Shown here: piece by piece, positions 10,569 to 22,171 of the stretch
Layout of the letters: every line of letters begins with the position of its first letter
Numbering within the stretch: position 1 is the first letter of the stretch
Source of the DNA: Hirudo medicinalis
Lineage: Eukaryota > Annelida > Clitellata > Hirudinida > Hirudinidae
Reading direction: 5' to 3'
NCBI GenBank assembly: GCA_011800805.1
Contig: MPNW01000233.1
Location: forward strand, 113,109-139,345
DNA: 26,237 nucleotides
Position numbers and translations under genes: made by a program
Notes under the pieces: model-generated
What the model saw: only the letters and a program-made list of their open reading frames with translations
What the model was told of the DNA's origin: nothing
Databases searched by the model: none

Positions 10569-11520
10569 TTGTGCCGAGTTGAAACCATATTTATCTTGTC
10601 GCAAGTGAGGCTCTGTTATATTCCTCCTTTATGCTCCCTATCTCTCAGATGAATGACCTTTCACATTTGTCTTCACGATAGTATTTTCATAATTTATTAC
10701 GGATTATTTCCAATTAACTATTAAATAATAGCATCTGTTATTCAACGAATCCAACGCTTGTCAAGAGACTCAAGAACATTGAATTTCGAACTATATAAAG
10801 GACGAGGTCTTTCCAGCAATGTCTACGACCTAAAATTCCAGCTGATGCACGCAGCTGCTTCTGCTCAATTTATGCTCCTAACATAAACAATTCTGAACAT
10901 TCTACTATTTTTAAATGAGAACATTTATTTAGCAAGAAAAAAATAATAATTACATAAAATGTGAATGGAAAATGTGAGTGCTCAGGAAACATTAAAATCA
11001 AGTGAACACGGGTGAGTTGTTTATTTGGAAAACATTGAGTGGATGACACAAAATTGAGTGGATAACACAAAATTCTTTGTTTGAAACAATAAAAAGCAGA
11101 AAAGAAGCGCTAGATGATTTTTTGCTACGGAGAACTCTTTTTCTTAGCGAAGCAGTGAACTATTTCAGGAGACTTGCGCGAGGCAGTGCTCACTTCGTCA
11201 AGGTGCGAGAGAATATTGAGAGTTTTTCTATTTTTTTGAAAATTCCGTTCAAAATAATTTTTCAAACATTATCCACTCGACTCAATATTTCCTCTTCGTG
11301 TGCATGAAGTAATATGACGAAATGGGTTCGCAAAACTTCCTTAGTTTCGGGAAAAATACAAAAAAAACATTTTCAATCCCCTGAACAAATCTCGAATTAA
11401 TGATAGCTAAATTCAAAAATACATGTTGACGAAATAAATTATAAATTTGTAATTGCTGACCAAAATATGGATGTTACTTTGTATGACAACTTGAGAAAGA
11501 AAGAAAAATTGTGCCAGATT
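10569..11520. other. Intergenic between Ly6 and kinase genes
   Basis: There is no convincing exon. A 19-bp direct repeat (ATTGAGTGGATGACACAAA and a close copy, 11034-11071) has its core GAGTGGATAA inverted near 11268-11277, which hints at a short inverted-repeat element around the plus frame 11077-11307. A plus-strand TATATAAAGG lies near 10793 with no gene behind it. Confidence 0.5.
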
Positions 11521-11990
11521 TTAAATTTCAAACGCATCTTTCAAAGCTTTTTCCTTGTCGCTGGAGTTGAACTTCTGTTGTGTGGAAAGCATGTAATGGT
11601 TTCCGATGTAAGGCTTTTCATTCTCCGAATCCTCATCCTCTTTGGCCCCACTTTGCTTCATCCAGGCAGACGATCGTGCCCTGTTGAGGCTGTACCTAAC
11701 CTAAAGAAAACATCTCACTTCATCATTTGCTATTGTTAGTGCAAATTTGGGTATAAGCCTATTAATGTTATAATAATATTAATATTAATTAGCATTGATT
11801 AATATTGAAAAATTAGCATTAATTAATATTGATTAAACAGGTCGACAACATTGGATGGAAGCCACTGTTCATTATCGGCTGAAAGCATTGCGAAATATTT
11901 TTTGTCTTGTATTTGGAACATCATGGATGGATGGTAGCTATCGATTGAATCTTTCATGTCCAGGAATAGGATCACTCCGTTCAAAACATA
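11521..11990 (-). CDS. C-terminal exons 6-7 of the kinase-like gene (unrecognised)
   Basis: Exon 6 (11990-11847) encodes VLNGVILFLDMKDSIDSYHP... to NEQWLPSNV; exon 7 (11700-11521) encodes VRYSLNRARSSAW..., an acidic patch and NHYMLSTQQKFNSSDKEKAL, ending in TAA. Both are phase 0, joining each other and exon 5 cleanly. The exon 6 donor (GTT|GTCGAC) and acceptor (TTCGAAAG) are weak. I recognise no family. The beta-rich exon 6 and helical exon 7 look like real protein, so this is the likely C-terminus of the kinase-like gene, with a separate small gene as the alternative. Confidence 0.55.
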
Positions 11991-14900
11991 CTTTCGAAAT
12001 TATGCTGCTAAGGTAAACAGTCTCTGTGTCGTAGATGGCGGCTGATTATTTTTTTAGCAGGCGATGTGAAAACATTATTTATTATTCACATTAAGCACTT
12101 TAATTGTGCATCTCTTTGTTTTGAGATGTGCTAATTTTAAGTAAAGGATTAGGAAATGTTTAGATTTCTGTGCAAATATGTTCTTTTTTTCGACCTTCTT
12201 GGTAGATTCTTATAATTTATTTACTTCAGCCTTACCAGTTTTTTCCTCAATAATGTTTGATATTCCACATTAAATTGTTATTCCATGGTTGTCAATTTGC
12301 TCACAAATTCTCAAATAATGATCCTTTAATGTTCCAAGAGATGATTGGTATAAAATGTTGCAGGTTTGAGACAGAAAGTATATCTGGTATATCCAGTATA
12401 TCTGGTCAAATTTATTGAGGCACAGTTTGAAATTCAGATTCTCTTCCCATGGCTTTCAAATAAGTTAATAATAAGACGTTGTTGTCTATTTTATGTGTAA
12501 GCAATGAAGTATGAATAAAATCATGTTCTGACATATTTAAGTAATGGTAGCGTAGGTCATACAGGTAATCTAGGTGACCACATCCACCACAAAAGAGAGC
12601 TATTGTTTAATAATTCTGGTGCAAACGAGGGTGAAGAAGTGAATGTGATTTAAGGAAATGTAATTTAAGGTTACACTGAAATTATGACGTCTCCATTGAA
12701 CCATAATTTCAAAAAGTTGAAGAAATTCTGTTGAACAGTCTTTCTAATAATTATTACGACAGTCATAATATTTCATAATATTTCATCTGCATTACTCACG
12801 TCATAAAATAACAAAGTTGTTTTACCCTCATCTGTTTTAATCATTATTTCAGTTCAGCACAAACAAACAACTCAAGAAATGAACATTGAGTTATTTGAGT
12901 CATTTGCTCTTAAAACATATTTTGAAGTCCCTATGTTTAATGATGAAATATTGTAATAAAATATAACATAAATATTAACAATAAAAAGATAACATTTGCT
13001 TATTATTTTATATTTTAAGTGCTGATTGTAATTTAATGTAGCTTATTTATAATATATTTATAATATATAATATATTTATAATATAGCAATTAATAGATAT
13101 TATTAGACAATTAATAGACATTGCTATTTTAGTGGAGAAATGTAACGCAGGAGTTGGAAGCACACACACGAAAACAAAATTGTAATCATCATATCGCATC
13201 TGTAAAGTCAAATAAAGACCAAATAAAAGCATTTAAAAAATGCACATTACCTTCAACACATAATGAAGGAGGCCTTTCAGCAGTTCGCTTGCTTCCTGCG
13301 ATAGGTTGACAGACGGGGCGATAACCCTCAAGTCCAAACCCTTCTTCATGAGCGTCAATGGGTCGGTTTCAAAGGTATCGGGACACGGTTGAATCTTCAG
13401 TCCGGGAGGAGCAATCAGCGGTTCCACGTCGAACTGTTTAGTGCTGCTACCGGCCGAAGGATTGTTGTTGATCGTAGAGTCAGGACTCAGCAGGCTTCCC
13501 AGTTTGCCTGTAAAGTTGTCTTCCGCATTTTGCAGGTCCATATTCGAATGACTTTGAGTCGTAATCTGCTGCTGTGAACTGGTCGGAGGAGCATTTTGCA
13601 AAGCTTTGCCAGTCTGGATATCTTGCGGTCTATTGCTGCTATGGGCATCGGAACTTAAGGTTGGAATCAATATGAAGGGTAACTTGCTCGTGCACAGAAC
13701 ATGCAGGCAGACTCCTAGGGCCCATACATCTGCCGTCCTTGGGTTGAAGGGTCTTTCTTCAAGTATTTCGGGAGAAAGATAAGCTGGGTTGCCATAGGAT
13801 GCCGTCTGTAAATCATCTCCGTTGGAGAAGCGAGTGGCGTGAGTGAAATCACATAATTTGACGCTGTCATGGTAGTCCACCAGGAAGTTATCACATCTGC
13901 ATTTTTGTTGACAAAGTTATGTCTGTTAAATTTGTGCATTTGCATTCTTACTAAAGTCTCATTATTTAACTATTTTCCATTTTCCATTGTTTGTCAGACT
14001 CATCTCCAATTTAGAAACATTAAATTAGCACAGTGGTTTGTCTTCCCTTTTTCTTCGAGCCGAGCCTTGAACAGCCTCAGCATTTTACCAATACAAATGC
14101 CAAGAAAACTTTACCACTTCACCACTTCTTCACGGCCTCCATTGGTTACGCAGTCACAGTCGGCGATGGATAAATTACGACGGATAGACGTCAAGTCCTT
14201 TAGACCTGTCGTTGGACCCCAAGCTCGGGACAGACTCCCCCTTTTAATAACAAACTTTGTTCTAACCGAATTTCATACTGTCTTGAAAACTTTCCTCTTT
14301 AATGGGAGCTTCTACCTTTTACAAGATGTTTTAGGGACAATTTACTCATCCAGCATCTATGTTAACAATATTTCTTACTTTTTTCAAGATTATGGTCTTA
14401 CGCTAACGACAATAACACTAATAAACCAAAATTAATAACATTATAACCTGATGTCTCTATGAACAATATTTTGACTGTGAAGATAAAAGAGAGCTTCCAG
14501 CATGTCCTTGAAGTATCGCCTGCAGATTGGCTCAGCAAGGACACTGCCAGGACTTGCCTTCAAGAGTTGGCTGAGACTTCCGTGGTCACAAAGCTCCATG
14601 AGGGACACATAGTTCTGGTCGATCTGCTCCGAGTAGAATAGTTGCACGATGTTCTTGTGCTTCAGATGTTTGTGGATGGATATCTGGATGGAAACAACTA
14701 ATTAATCATAATAATCTATTTAAAGTTATAAGCATTAATAATAATATCCTACATTATAATATATAATAAATTATATCGTATACTATAATATGTAATAAAT
14801 TACATCATATATCAGTATAATATATAACATTTATATTTGTTCAAGAATGTCTAATAAGACTATGAGAGACCTATTTTTTTAAAACTTGATATGTAGTTAT

Positions 14901-17776
14901 ATAAGCAGATAAGCTTTTATTCTTTTCAAATTAAGCAATAATTGTAAAGAAATGGATGACTACATTCGCTCAGTTCTTCAAATTTGTTTTATTCGTGATT
15001 AACAGTTTGTTGCTTAAATATGCATTTAATATCGTGTCTATCATCTAAAAATATGATTTAAGCAGCAAATATTACAAATTCCCTTTAATATTTAAGCAAT
15101 ACTCGTCAAACATTGATATGTTTGAATAATCATCATCATGACAACAATGATGTCTGCAATAATTCATACAAAATCAACTTTTTATCAAAAAGTTTCGTCA
15201 AAATGAGATTAAACATGCTTAATGAGGTGCCGTACTTATTTTTAAATCAACTTAAAAATCCGGTTCTTCAATGTTAATTCATAATAAACAAGTATCAATT
15301 TATGTGTGGCATTTAGACATTAATTAACTGCAATTCATAACAAAATAAATAAATCATAGAAATACCAATGGAGCACCTCATCTGGTATAAGGTCTGCTTT
15401 GACAAAAGGATGAACAGTGGGGAAAACCTTTAAGTTTTGTTTATTTTGGCTACCTGGATTGGTTGGCTTTTGTACCTGACTTCTGAGTTTCCTTTCGTAT
15501 ATTTTTATGGCTATTTTGTGCCTGTGAGAGAACAGGTGTCCTACAAACACGTGACTGAATTTTCCGCTTGAAAGAACATTGAGCAGTTTCACTCCCTGAA
15601 GTTCCAATCTGCTCATCACCTGCGATAAATAAATTATCAACATTTTAATCATTTACAAGTGCTAATATTCACGATATTAAATTGTTGAAAGTATAATTTT
15701 ATAAACAGCGCTACTGTTTGTTTCGTACTGTTTTGAGAAGTTTCGTGTCAAAATTTCGTCTGAGGAAGCAAAGGCATTGATTGACCAAATAAATGTATTT
15801 ACCAATTTAGGAAAAAAACTTCCAATGATTTTTTTTCATAAAGTTGAATCTTCGATCAATAAAATCTTGTCATTAATTTTAAATAAACCGGCAAACACTA
15901 TCAGAAGAATGTAGAAATTAATAACACGACTGCAATATGCTTGAAACTCACTCAATCACGAATGAACAATCGAATTAATGGATAAATCACGTAAATGTGT
16001 AATTACATTGATACCCATATAATAATTATTATAATAATTCTGTTTAATATACCTGATTGATCGTATTGACAGGTTTCCCGACAGTCCGAAACAACTTGCA
16101 TGGCTTCCTGAGGGGACTTTCCACCCATTTGTCTCCCAGTTCACACTCAAACACGAATCTCTTAGCCGACGTTTTCTGGCTTTTCCAAAAGGCGTTTCCA
16201 GCGGCCAACAAACTTCCGTTGTTGGTCATTCCGGGCCATCCGCCACCTCCCCCTCCGAGACCACTGCTGCCGAATATGTTGTTGAGCGAGTCGAAGTTGC
16301 CAAGATTCTGCTTGTTGAACATGGAGTACTGCTGGCGAGCGTTCTGAAAGTGCCCTCCGAGTTTCAGAAAATCCGATGCGAAAGAAGTAGAATTTGCGAA
16401 AGGAGCGGAGTTGCTGATCGAGTGACGAGACTGGCCCGCAGAGAAAGAATGATTTTGCTGTCCAAGAAGGTTCGTGTCAGAGACGTACACCTCGAATCTA
16501 TGCACACCGGGACATCTCATTCGCTGGTCCCCTAAACCCTCGCAGAACCTGTTGTGCAAATGATGGGTCGTCACGGCTGCTCCCGGAGTGGAATCTTCGT
16601 CGTTGGCCATCATCAAGTTCATAAAAATCGTGTCGTCTTGAGAAGATGAGGAGGAAGAAGATGGTGAGCCTGCAGCCAGCATCAACTGTTGGCTGGTGAT
16701 TTCGTCATGTTTGCTGAACTTCGCCTGAGTAGATTGATGGATGGAAGTAGTCGAACTGCTACCATCACCTCCGCTGCTGTCTGCATCAAGATTTGAAACT
16801 GCCGCTGTGGTAACAGATTCGCACGAGTCGATCTTTCTCTTGCGTGTTGTTGATGTTGAACAGCTGTGTCCACCTAACAGGGAGTCTGTGGCGTTGGAAG
16901 AAGAATTCTGGAAAGATTAATGTTCCATTATTTCGTAATTAGTTAATTTCATTCAGACGATTATCTGTGGATTATAAGTTTTGTGGCTAAAAATGCAAAT
17001 TTCCAAGAATCTCTTCCGAGTAATTGTATGTAAGTATGTAATTGTATGTAGGCAGCCATTTTGTAAACAGTTATTTGCAGAATTCAAATGTATTTCGCCG
17101 TGTTTCCAAAATTAGTTTTAACAAATTTCACGACTATTTGAATATGGATATTTAAGTTTTTCAAAAGTTGGTCTTGCTGGAGTGAAGGTAGTTGGATGTT
17201 TACTTTTGTTGACTCACTTGATTTTTGAATAACAATTTTAATTAAAATTTAATGAAAATACAAAATATAAATATACTATTTCAAAAATAAATACAACACA
17301 CGTAAAGTATTTGCATGGAATTATGATCACTTTTAAGTAGCTTGCAAATTGACTGCCATTGGTGAAGGATTTATTTATAATTCAGGGAATTATAATTCGT
17401 ATTTTGATTGAAAATGCTGAAATGAATTTATGCATTATCAACTCTTTAATGTGGGATCTTGAGATCCTGAAAATAATTAAACTGATGAATATTAAAAGTT
17501 CACCAATTAATTTCGAGACCATTTTTTAGGGTTTAGTGAGGTTTTGCCCTCTGAAAACAACTGGAATGACGTCCCTGACGTAAATGCAAAACATCGATGA
17601 CAAATAAACAAATTTAAGAATAATTTCTTAAGAAATATTTCGAACGAAAATTATATTTAACAACTGAGAGCTTAAGAACTGAAAGGAGGGTTAGGAATTC
17701 TTACGAGGTTCTTCGACCTAGACAGTCTAGTCTCAAGCCTCGAATCTGAATGTTTCCTGGCGTTTGAAGGGTTCAT
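11521..17776 (-). CDS. Protein-kinase-like protein with altered HRD/DFG motifs, 7 exons
   Basis: Exons: 17776-17705, 16907-16053, 15619-15377, 14683-14448, 13896-13251, 11990-11847, 11700-11521; phases agree (791 residues). Residues 1-309 are Ser/Asn-rich and disordered, with a basic TTRKRKID. The kinase domain runs from about 316: P-loop LSSGKFSHV lacking the first Gly, AIK Lys348, alpha-C Glu390 then ISIHKHLKHKNIV, HRDIRCDN (465-472), DFT (485-487), YLSPE (508-512) and DVWALG (525-530). The catalytic-loop Lys is Arg and the DFG Gly is Thr, while both Asp remain. After LPF a Gln/Ser/Asn-rich insert of about 95 residues precedes DPLTLMKKGL. No clear DPxxR segment follows. The fold resembles CAMK-type kinases; I cannot place the subfamily. 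Exons 6-7 are less sure and could be a separate gene. Confidence 0.78.
11991..13250. other. Intron 5 of the kinase-like gene
   Basis: This 1.26-kb AT-rich intron carries short repeats of ATATCTGGTATATCCAG type near 12385-12415 and TATTTATAATATA near 13045-13085. I searched the minus strand for a missing exon with the kinase DPxxR motif and saw none. Confidence 0.5.
13897..14447. other. Intron 4 of the kinase-like gene, with a long plus ORF and possible SINE
   Basis: A plus frame is open for 188 codons (13869-14435), but it overlaps exon 5 and its product has no recognisable motif. On the minus strand GTGAAGTGGTAAAG (about 14120) and TGTTCAAGGCTCG (about 14060) resemble pol III A and B boxes about 60 nt apart, so a tRNA-derived element may lie here. 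GC is higher than in nearby introns, in line with an insertion. Confidence 0.35.
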
Positions 17777-19073
17777 TCTCTGTCTGAAGATGCTGGGAAC
17801 ATTCTATATTGAAGGCAAGACCATTTTCATCCACCTCAAGAAATTCACACTGCCTGAAGCTTATCAAGTCGAAAAATGGATCAATAAATGTCTGCTTGTT
17901 GACGTCGGGCAAAGCTAGAAATATGCGTTTGAATAAATTTTTATTATTAATATTTGTTATCGGCCCTCAAGTTGAAAGTGTTAGCAACGTGTCGGCCCCG
18001 TTTTGAACCCAATATTTTCCATTATTTCCGTCAATTGTGGACTTAACAGCACAACGGTCGAATATCGCAAGGAATTCGAATTTCCTATTTTTTTCTTGTT
18101 TCGATTATGACGTCGTATGCCCAATATTATATGTGGTTTTTCACAAAAACATAGTAGCTTTATTCTCTCCATTATTTTAAGATGCAGTTTTATTAATGAC
18201 CAATTTTGTCTGCTCCAGAAAATTTACATCATGGTTTCGACATCGCAGATTGGTTGTTTTCTCGAATTTGGCGCTCAAAATATAAATCAGAGTAAAGCAA
18301 AGAACCAAAGAAATAATTTAATAATTTTAAATGATGAAGTCATATCAAGATTTAAACCATTTTTGGCAACTTTTTTGCATTAAGAAATTATTTGAAAATT
18401 TTCTAGTCTGGGAATCCCTTTGCGAAAATGTTATTTTTCAAAATCGATTAAGAATTAATTGCCAACACTATGACACAGTTTTTATTAACTTTTTATAATT
18501 CAATTATAAATTAAATCTCTCATTGTAAGATTTCCTTGATTGCATTATTTTATCATTATTAGTCAAATAAACATCGACTTGCTGATATCAAATAAAACTT
18601 AAGGAGGCTATCCATTTCTAATAAAAAATATGTATGGTTATGCAATTGAATGAAATGCTTTTTTTGACTTTTATAAAGTCATAAAATTCGTTCAGCCACT
18701 CAATTCGCCAGATATTACTATTTTTTTTTAAGTTTCCGAAAATACGCTATTTTCTTTATTAACATTTCTAAATGTGTTGCTGTATTATATTTTAAATTTA
18801 CTTAGACAACATTTCTTTGCATTTCCAGCTGTTTTTAGTTTCAAATCATTATTGTTTTATTGCATCATCAACAATTTTTAATATTTACCTGTATTCCGCA
18901 ATGTAATTTAACAAAATTTAAATTATAAAGCTAATTTTTTGATAAGGATAATGTAATATTGCTACTAAATATCATTCATTAAAAAATTATACGTCTATGT
19001 TTAATCGCTTAATTTCTTTATTATCACTCTCTGGGTCGGCTCCTGATCTGCTGTTTGTTTCTGCATGTCCGAC
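17777..19073. promoter_or_regulatory. Divergent intergenic region between kinase-like gene and NDUFAF6
   Basis: The two genes point away from each other, with 1.3 kb between their start codons, so this holds both promoters and 5' UTRs. It is AT-rich with no TATA box I trust. On the minus side 17918-17735 holds an open, protein-like frame (FIDPFFDLISFRQCEFLEVD) that overlaps kinase exon 1 in another frame; see findings. Confidence 0.5.
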
Positions 19074-22000
19074 ATGTTTGGGAGGCAATTGAAAGTTGCT
19101 TTAAGATTTAAAAGATGTCACTCTACACAAAACAAAAATTTGAATTATTGCATGGACCTTGTGAGGTACCCGCTTTGATTGACCTTTGAGAATATCCTTG
19201 TTTATTTTTAAAATAAAGGTTTCATCAGGAAATGTGACCACGAAAGTTACTTGAGTGCTCTGCTTCTTCCCGATCGATTCAGACATGATGTGTTCATACT
19301 TCGGGCTTTTCAAATAGAAATTGCTCAGGTTTTTTTCGTTAACAAGTTTTTAATTTCGAAGAAGTATTTAATTCTGGAGAAATTATGTAGAAGTCTTTCT
19401 GAAAGATTCTCATTTGCGCTTAGTGAAGCTAAGAACTATTTTCATCAGATCAGAGATATTGTGAGTGACAAGAAGATAGGCCTGATGAGGCTGCAGTTTT
19501 GGAGAGATGCAATCGACATCATCTTCAAGGTGATCGAGTGGTTTAAATGTCTCAATTTAATTTCGTACGAATAATGCAATTTTACACCAATAATGTAAGT
19601 CGTTACTATTTGAACATTAAAACTGTTCTCTAAAATCAGGAGATGGGCTGTTAGAGAGAAATTTTTTTAATTATTAACAAATGTTTACAAAAAGTAAATT
19701 ATAATTTCAAGTCAGAAGGAGGTCGTGCCGATGTCTCCGATAACATTAGGACTGAGCCAGGTAAGTGAATTGCTGTATCCTAGGACGATGAGTTTGGGAT
19801 TATGTTAATGAATTATTGTCACCATTATCAATATGATTAAACATTGAATTATGTGATTAAATTATTGATTTATTATTAAATTATTAATTAATTAATTTAT
19901 CGCTTAATTAATAAAATAGCTTTTTTGTTAAGGCGGTTTGAATCATTTAGTGCTGAGTTCACTTTTTTGGTCTCAAATTGAATGATGTTAACACCTGAGT
20001 CTTGGTAGCTTGTCAGTATTGCACACAAAATTTGGTCACATTAATATTAATTTTTAGTGAATTAATTTTACAAATAAACCTATAAATGTGACGGTAATTA
20101 CATTTGATCGTCCGGTAATTGTGTCTCAGGTTGTAAGCGCTCACAAGGTCAGCAAGCCGTGGTTCAAAAGAATATTGGATGCCAGGGTTTGTTTTGTTTT
20201 CATTAATTCATTATTATTTTTATTGTCAGTATTTATTATTATCATTAACTCATTGTTATTATTAAATCGTTACTATCATTAACTATTATTAGTAGTAACT
20301 TATTATTTCCATTCCAAATAATTAAAAGCTTCAAATATTCTCCTCAGGAGGAGCAAATCATCTCGGACCTCCCATTCTCCTCGTTAGAACACGTCGAGAA
20401 ACACGCAGAAAACGTCCACTCGTCGCTTTACTACCTCGTTCTTCAGTGTGCAGGTCGATGCGTGTTCTTGTCTCGATTCATTTGCATCGAGTAAATGAGT
20501 ACTTTTAGGAAGTTATGCCACACATGTTCTGATGTTGATGATGATGTCATGATGCAGTGTTGATGTTGATGGTGATGACATGGTGCAGTGTTAATGTGGA
20601 TGGTGATGTCATGATGCATGTTGATGGTGATGACATGGTGCAGTGTTAATGTGGATGGTGATGTCATGATGCATGTTGATGGTGATGTCATGATGCAGTT
20701 TGTGTTGAAATGTAAATTAACTTTGTTACTGAGAGTTTTTATGAACAACTTTTAGGAGTTAAGCTTCCTGCTGATTGAGCAACTGATTATTGAATTATGG
20801 TAATAATAATTAAGATAAAATTCAATTTAATCACTTTGAAATTATATTTAAAAATGCAAATTGTTGCTCAGGTATTAATGACCTGAAGGTAGACCATACT
20901 GCCAGCCACCTCGGTAAGGCTCAGGGACTCGTAACTGTGCTCAGAGGTCTCCCGTTCAATGCCAACAGGAGGATTGTTTACCTGCCTCAGGATGTTATGA
21001 TCAAGGTTGGTGTAAATTTGGTTTTGTAGACTTTCTTGGTTTTTAGATTTAATCGATATTAGGATGAATTGAATTAAACATTCATTTTTGTTGTTGCTAT
21101 GAGTTTTTTTTTCCATGGCCTCTGCATTTGATCAAGCATCCACATAATTGGTAACTAACCTCGGGAAAATATTCACAATGTTTAAATGTGTGCATTGTTG
21201 ATGATTTTGTTTGTTTATACAAAGAAAGAATTATTTAAGTAGTTAGAATTAATTCTCTTTGTGAAACCTGTGACGATTGTGAATCGACTTCGGTCACGAC
21301 CTAGCGGTTTAGCGACCTCTAAATAATAATATATTTTTAGGAGGTGGAACCATTGGAGTGGTCAGACCTAATATTTTCAAAAAACATTTTATTTCATCAT
21401 ATAAGAGCCACCCTAGGGAACATGCATATTAATGACTTAATTGATACCTGGTTAATTATTTTAATTAATATCAGCATAGGTTGTCCCAAGAGGAGATCAT
21501 CAGAAGAACGAATGATGAGAAGTTGAAAGAAGTTTGTTATGAAATTGCATCACAGGCCAACTCTCACATTGAAAAGGTGGATGACTTTTAACAATTCACA
21601 ACAACGAACGGTTTTTGAGGTTTTACAAACTTGCAGGACATCAACTCAATTAATTATATATAATATATAATGTTATTATTAATATTATTATTAAATAACA
21701 AATAACAAATATTGTTATTTGATGCTCTGTTATTATTACTGTAGCTTTGACAATTTGAAATACAAATATCTGGGGAAACATGTGCTTGTTATCTTGATAA
21801 TGATGTTCTAACCTTCTTACAGGCTCTTTCACATTGGCACGAGATCCCTGTCGAAGCAAAGACAGTCTTCCTGGCTGCTGTGAGATTTCAAATTACAAAG
21901 ATGATCAGAATAATTTTTAATTTGAATAATATTATTTGCATTAACACTTTACAAATATGTTCGTTTAGAGATCGTCCAACTACAGAGTTACAGATGATAA

Positions 22001-22171
22001 AGAATTATCGACCGACCGATGAATCGCATAATTTATTTGCAGACGCCCGTGAAAATGTACCTCAAGTCGATACAAAAGGCGGGATTCAATCCCTTCGAGC
22101 CTCAACTCCTGAAGAGGAACAGCTGGTTGCCAATAGTCCTCTTCTTCAACAAATTCAATCGCACAATTTGA
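19074..22171 (+). CDS. NDUFAF6: NADH dehydrogenase (complex I) assembly factor 6
   Basis: Ten exons: 19074-19165, 19229-19328, 19449-19529, 19716-19760, 20130-20186, 20348-20453, 20872-21005, 21475-21576, 21823-21879, 22043-22171; all phases agree, giving 300 residues (human about 333). The N-terminus (MFGRQLKVALRFKRCHS) is Arg/Lys-rich with no acids, like a mitochondrial presequence. Then come NYCMDLVR, LLLPDRFRHDVFILRAFQIEIAQ split over the family's usual positions, IGLMRLQFWRDA, HTASHLGKAQGLVTVLRGLP, RRIVYLPQDVM, SQEEIIRR, YEIASQANSHI and the C-terminal GFNPFEPQLLKRNSWLP. Family: trans-isoprenyl diphosphate (squalene/phytoene) synthase fold, acting in the mitochondrion in early complex I assembly. 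The DxxxD Asp clusters of true synthases are missing, as in other NDUFAF6. The ATG is the only one before the conserved region. Confidence 0.95.
20529..20699. repeat. GATG-rich minisatellite, 55-bp higher unit
   Basis: Lies in NDUFAF6 intron 6. A 55-bp unit (start GTTGATGGTGATGACATGG) begins at 20565 and 20620, with a partial copy at 20675, built from 25- and 30-bp subunits. The 101-codon minus frame with many His/Thr/Ile residues is its by-product. Confidence 0.9.

Noticed and set aside
10793..10802. TATA box TATATAAAGG on the plus strand
   Set aside because: No plus-strand gene follows: the first ATG is closed after three codons, and both neighbouring genes are on the minus strand.
13869..14435. 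188-codon plus ORF
   Set aside because: It overlaps the kinase exon 5 edge and fills an intron, with no recognisable motif; probably chance or part of a repeat.
16057..16535. Plus ORFs opposite kinase exon 2
   Set aside because: Antisense shadows of a long minus-strand exon with matching splice phases.
20443..20748. 101-codon minus ORF rich in His, Thr and Ile
   Set aside because: It is the reverse reading of the GATG minisatellite in an NDUFAF6 intron.
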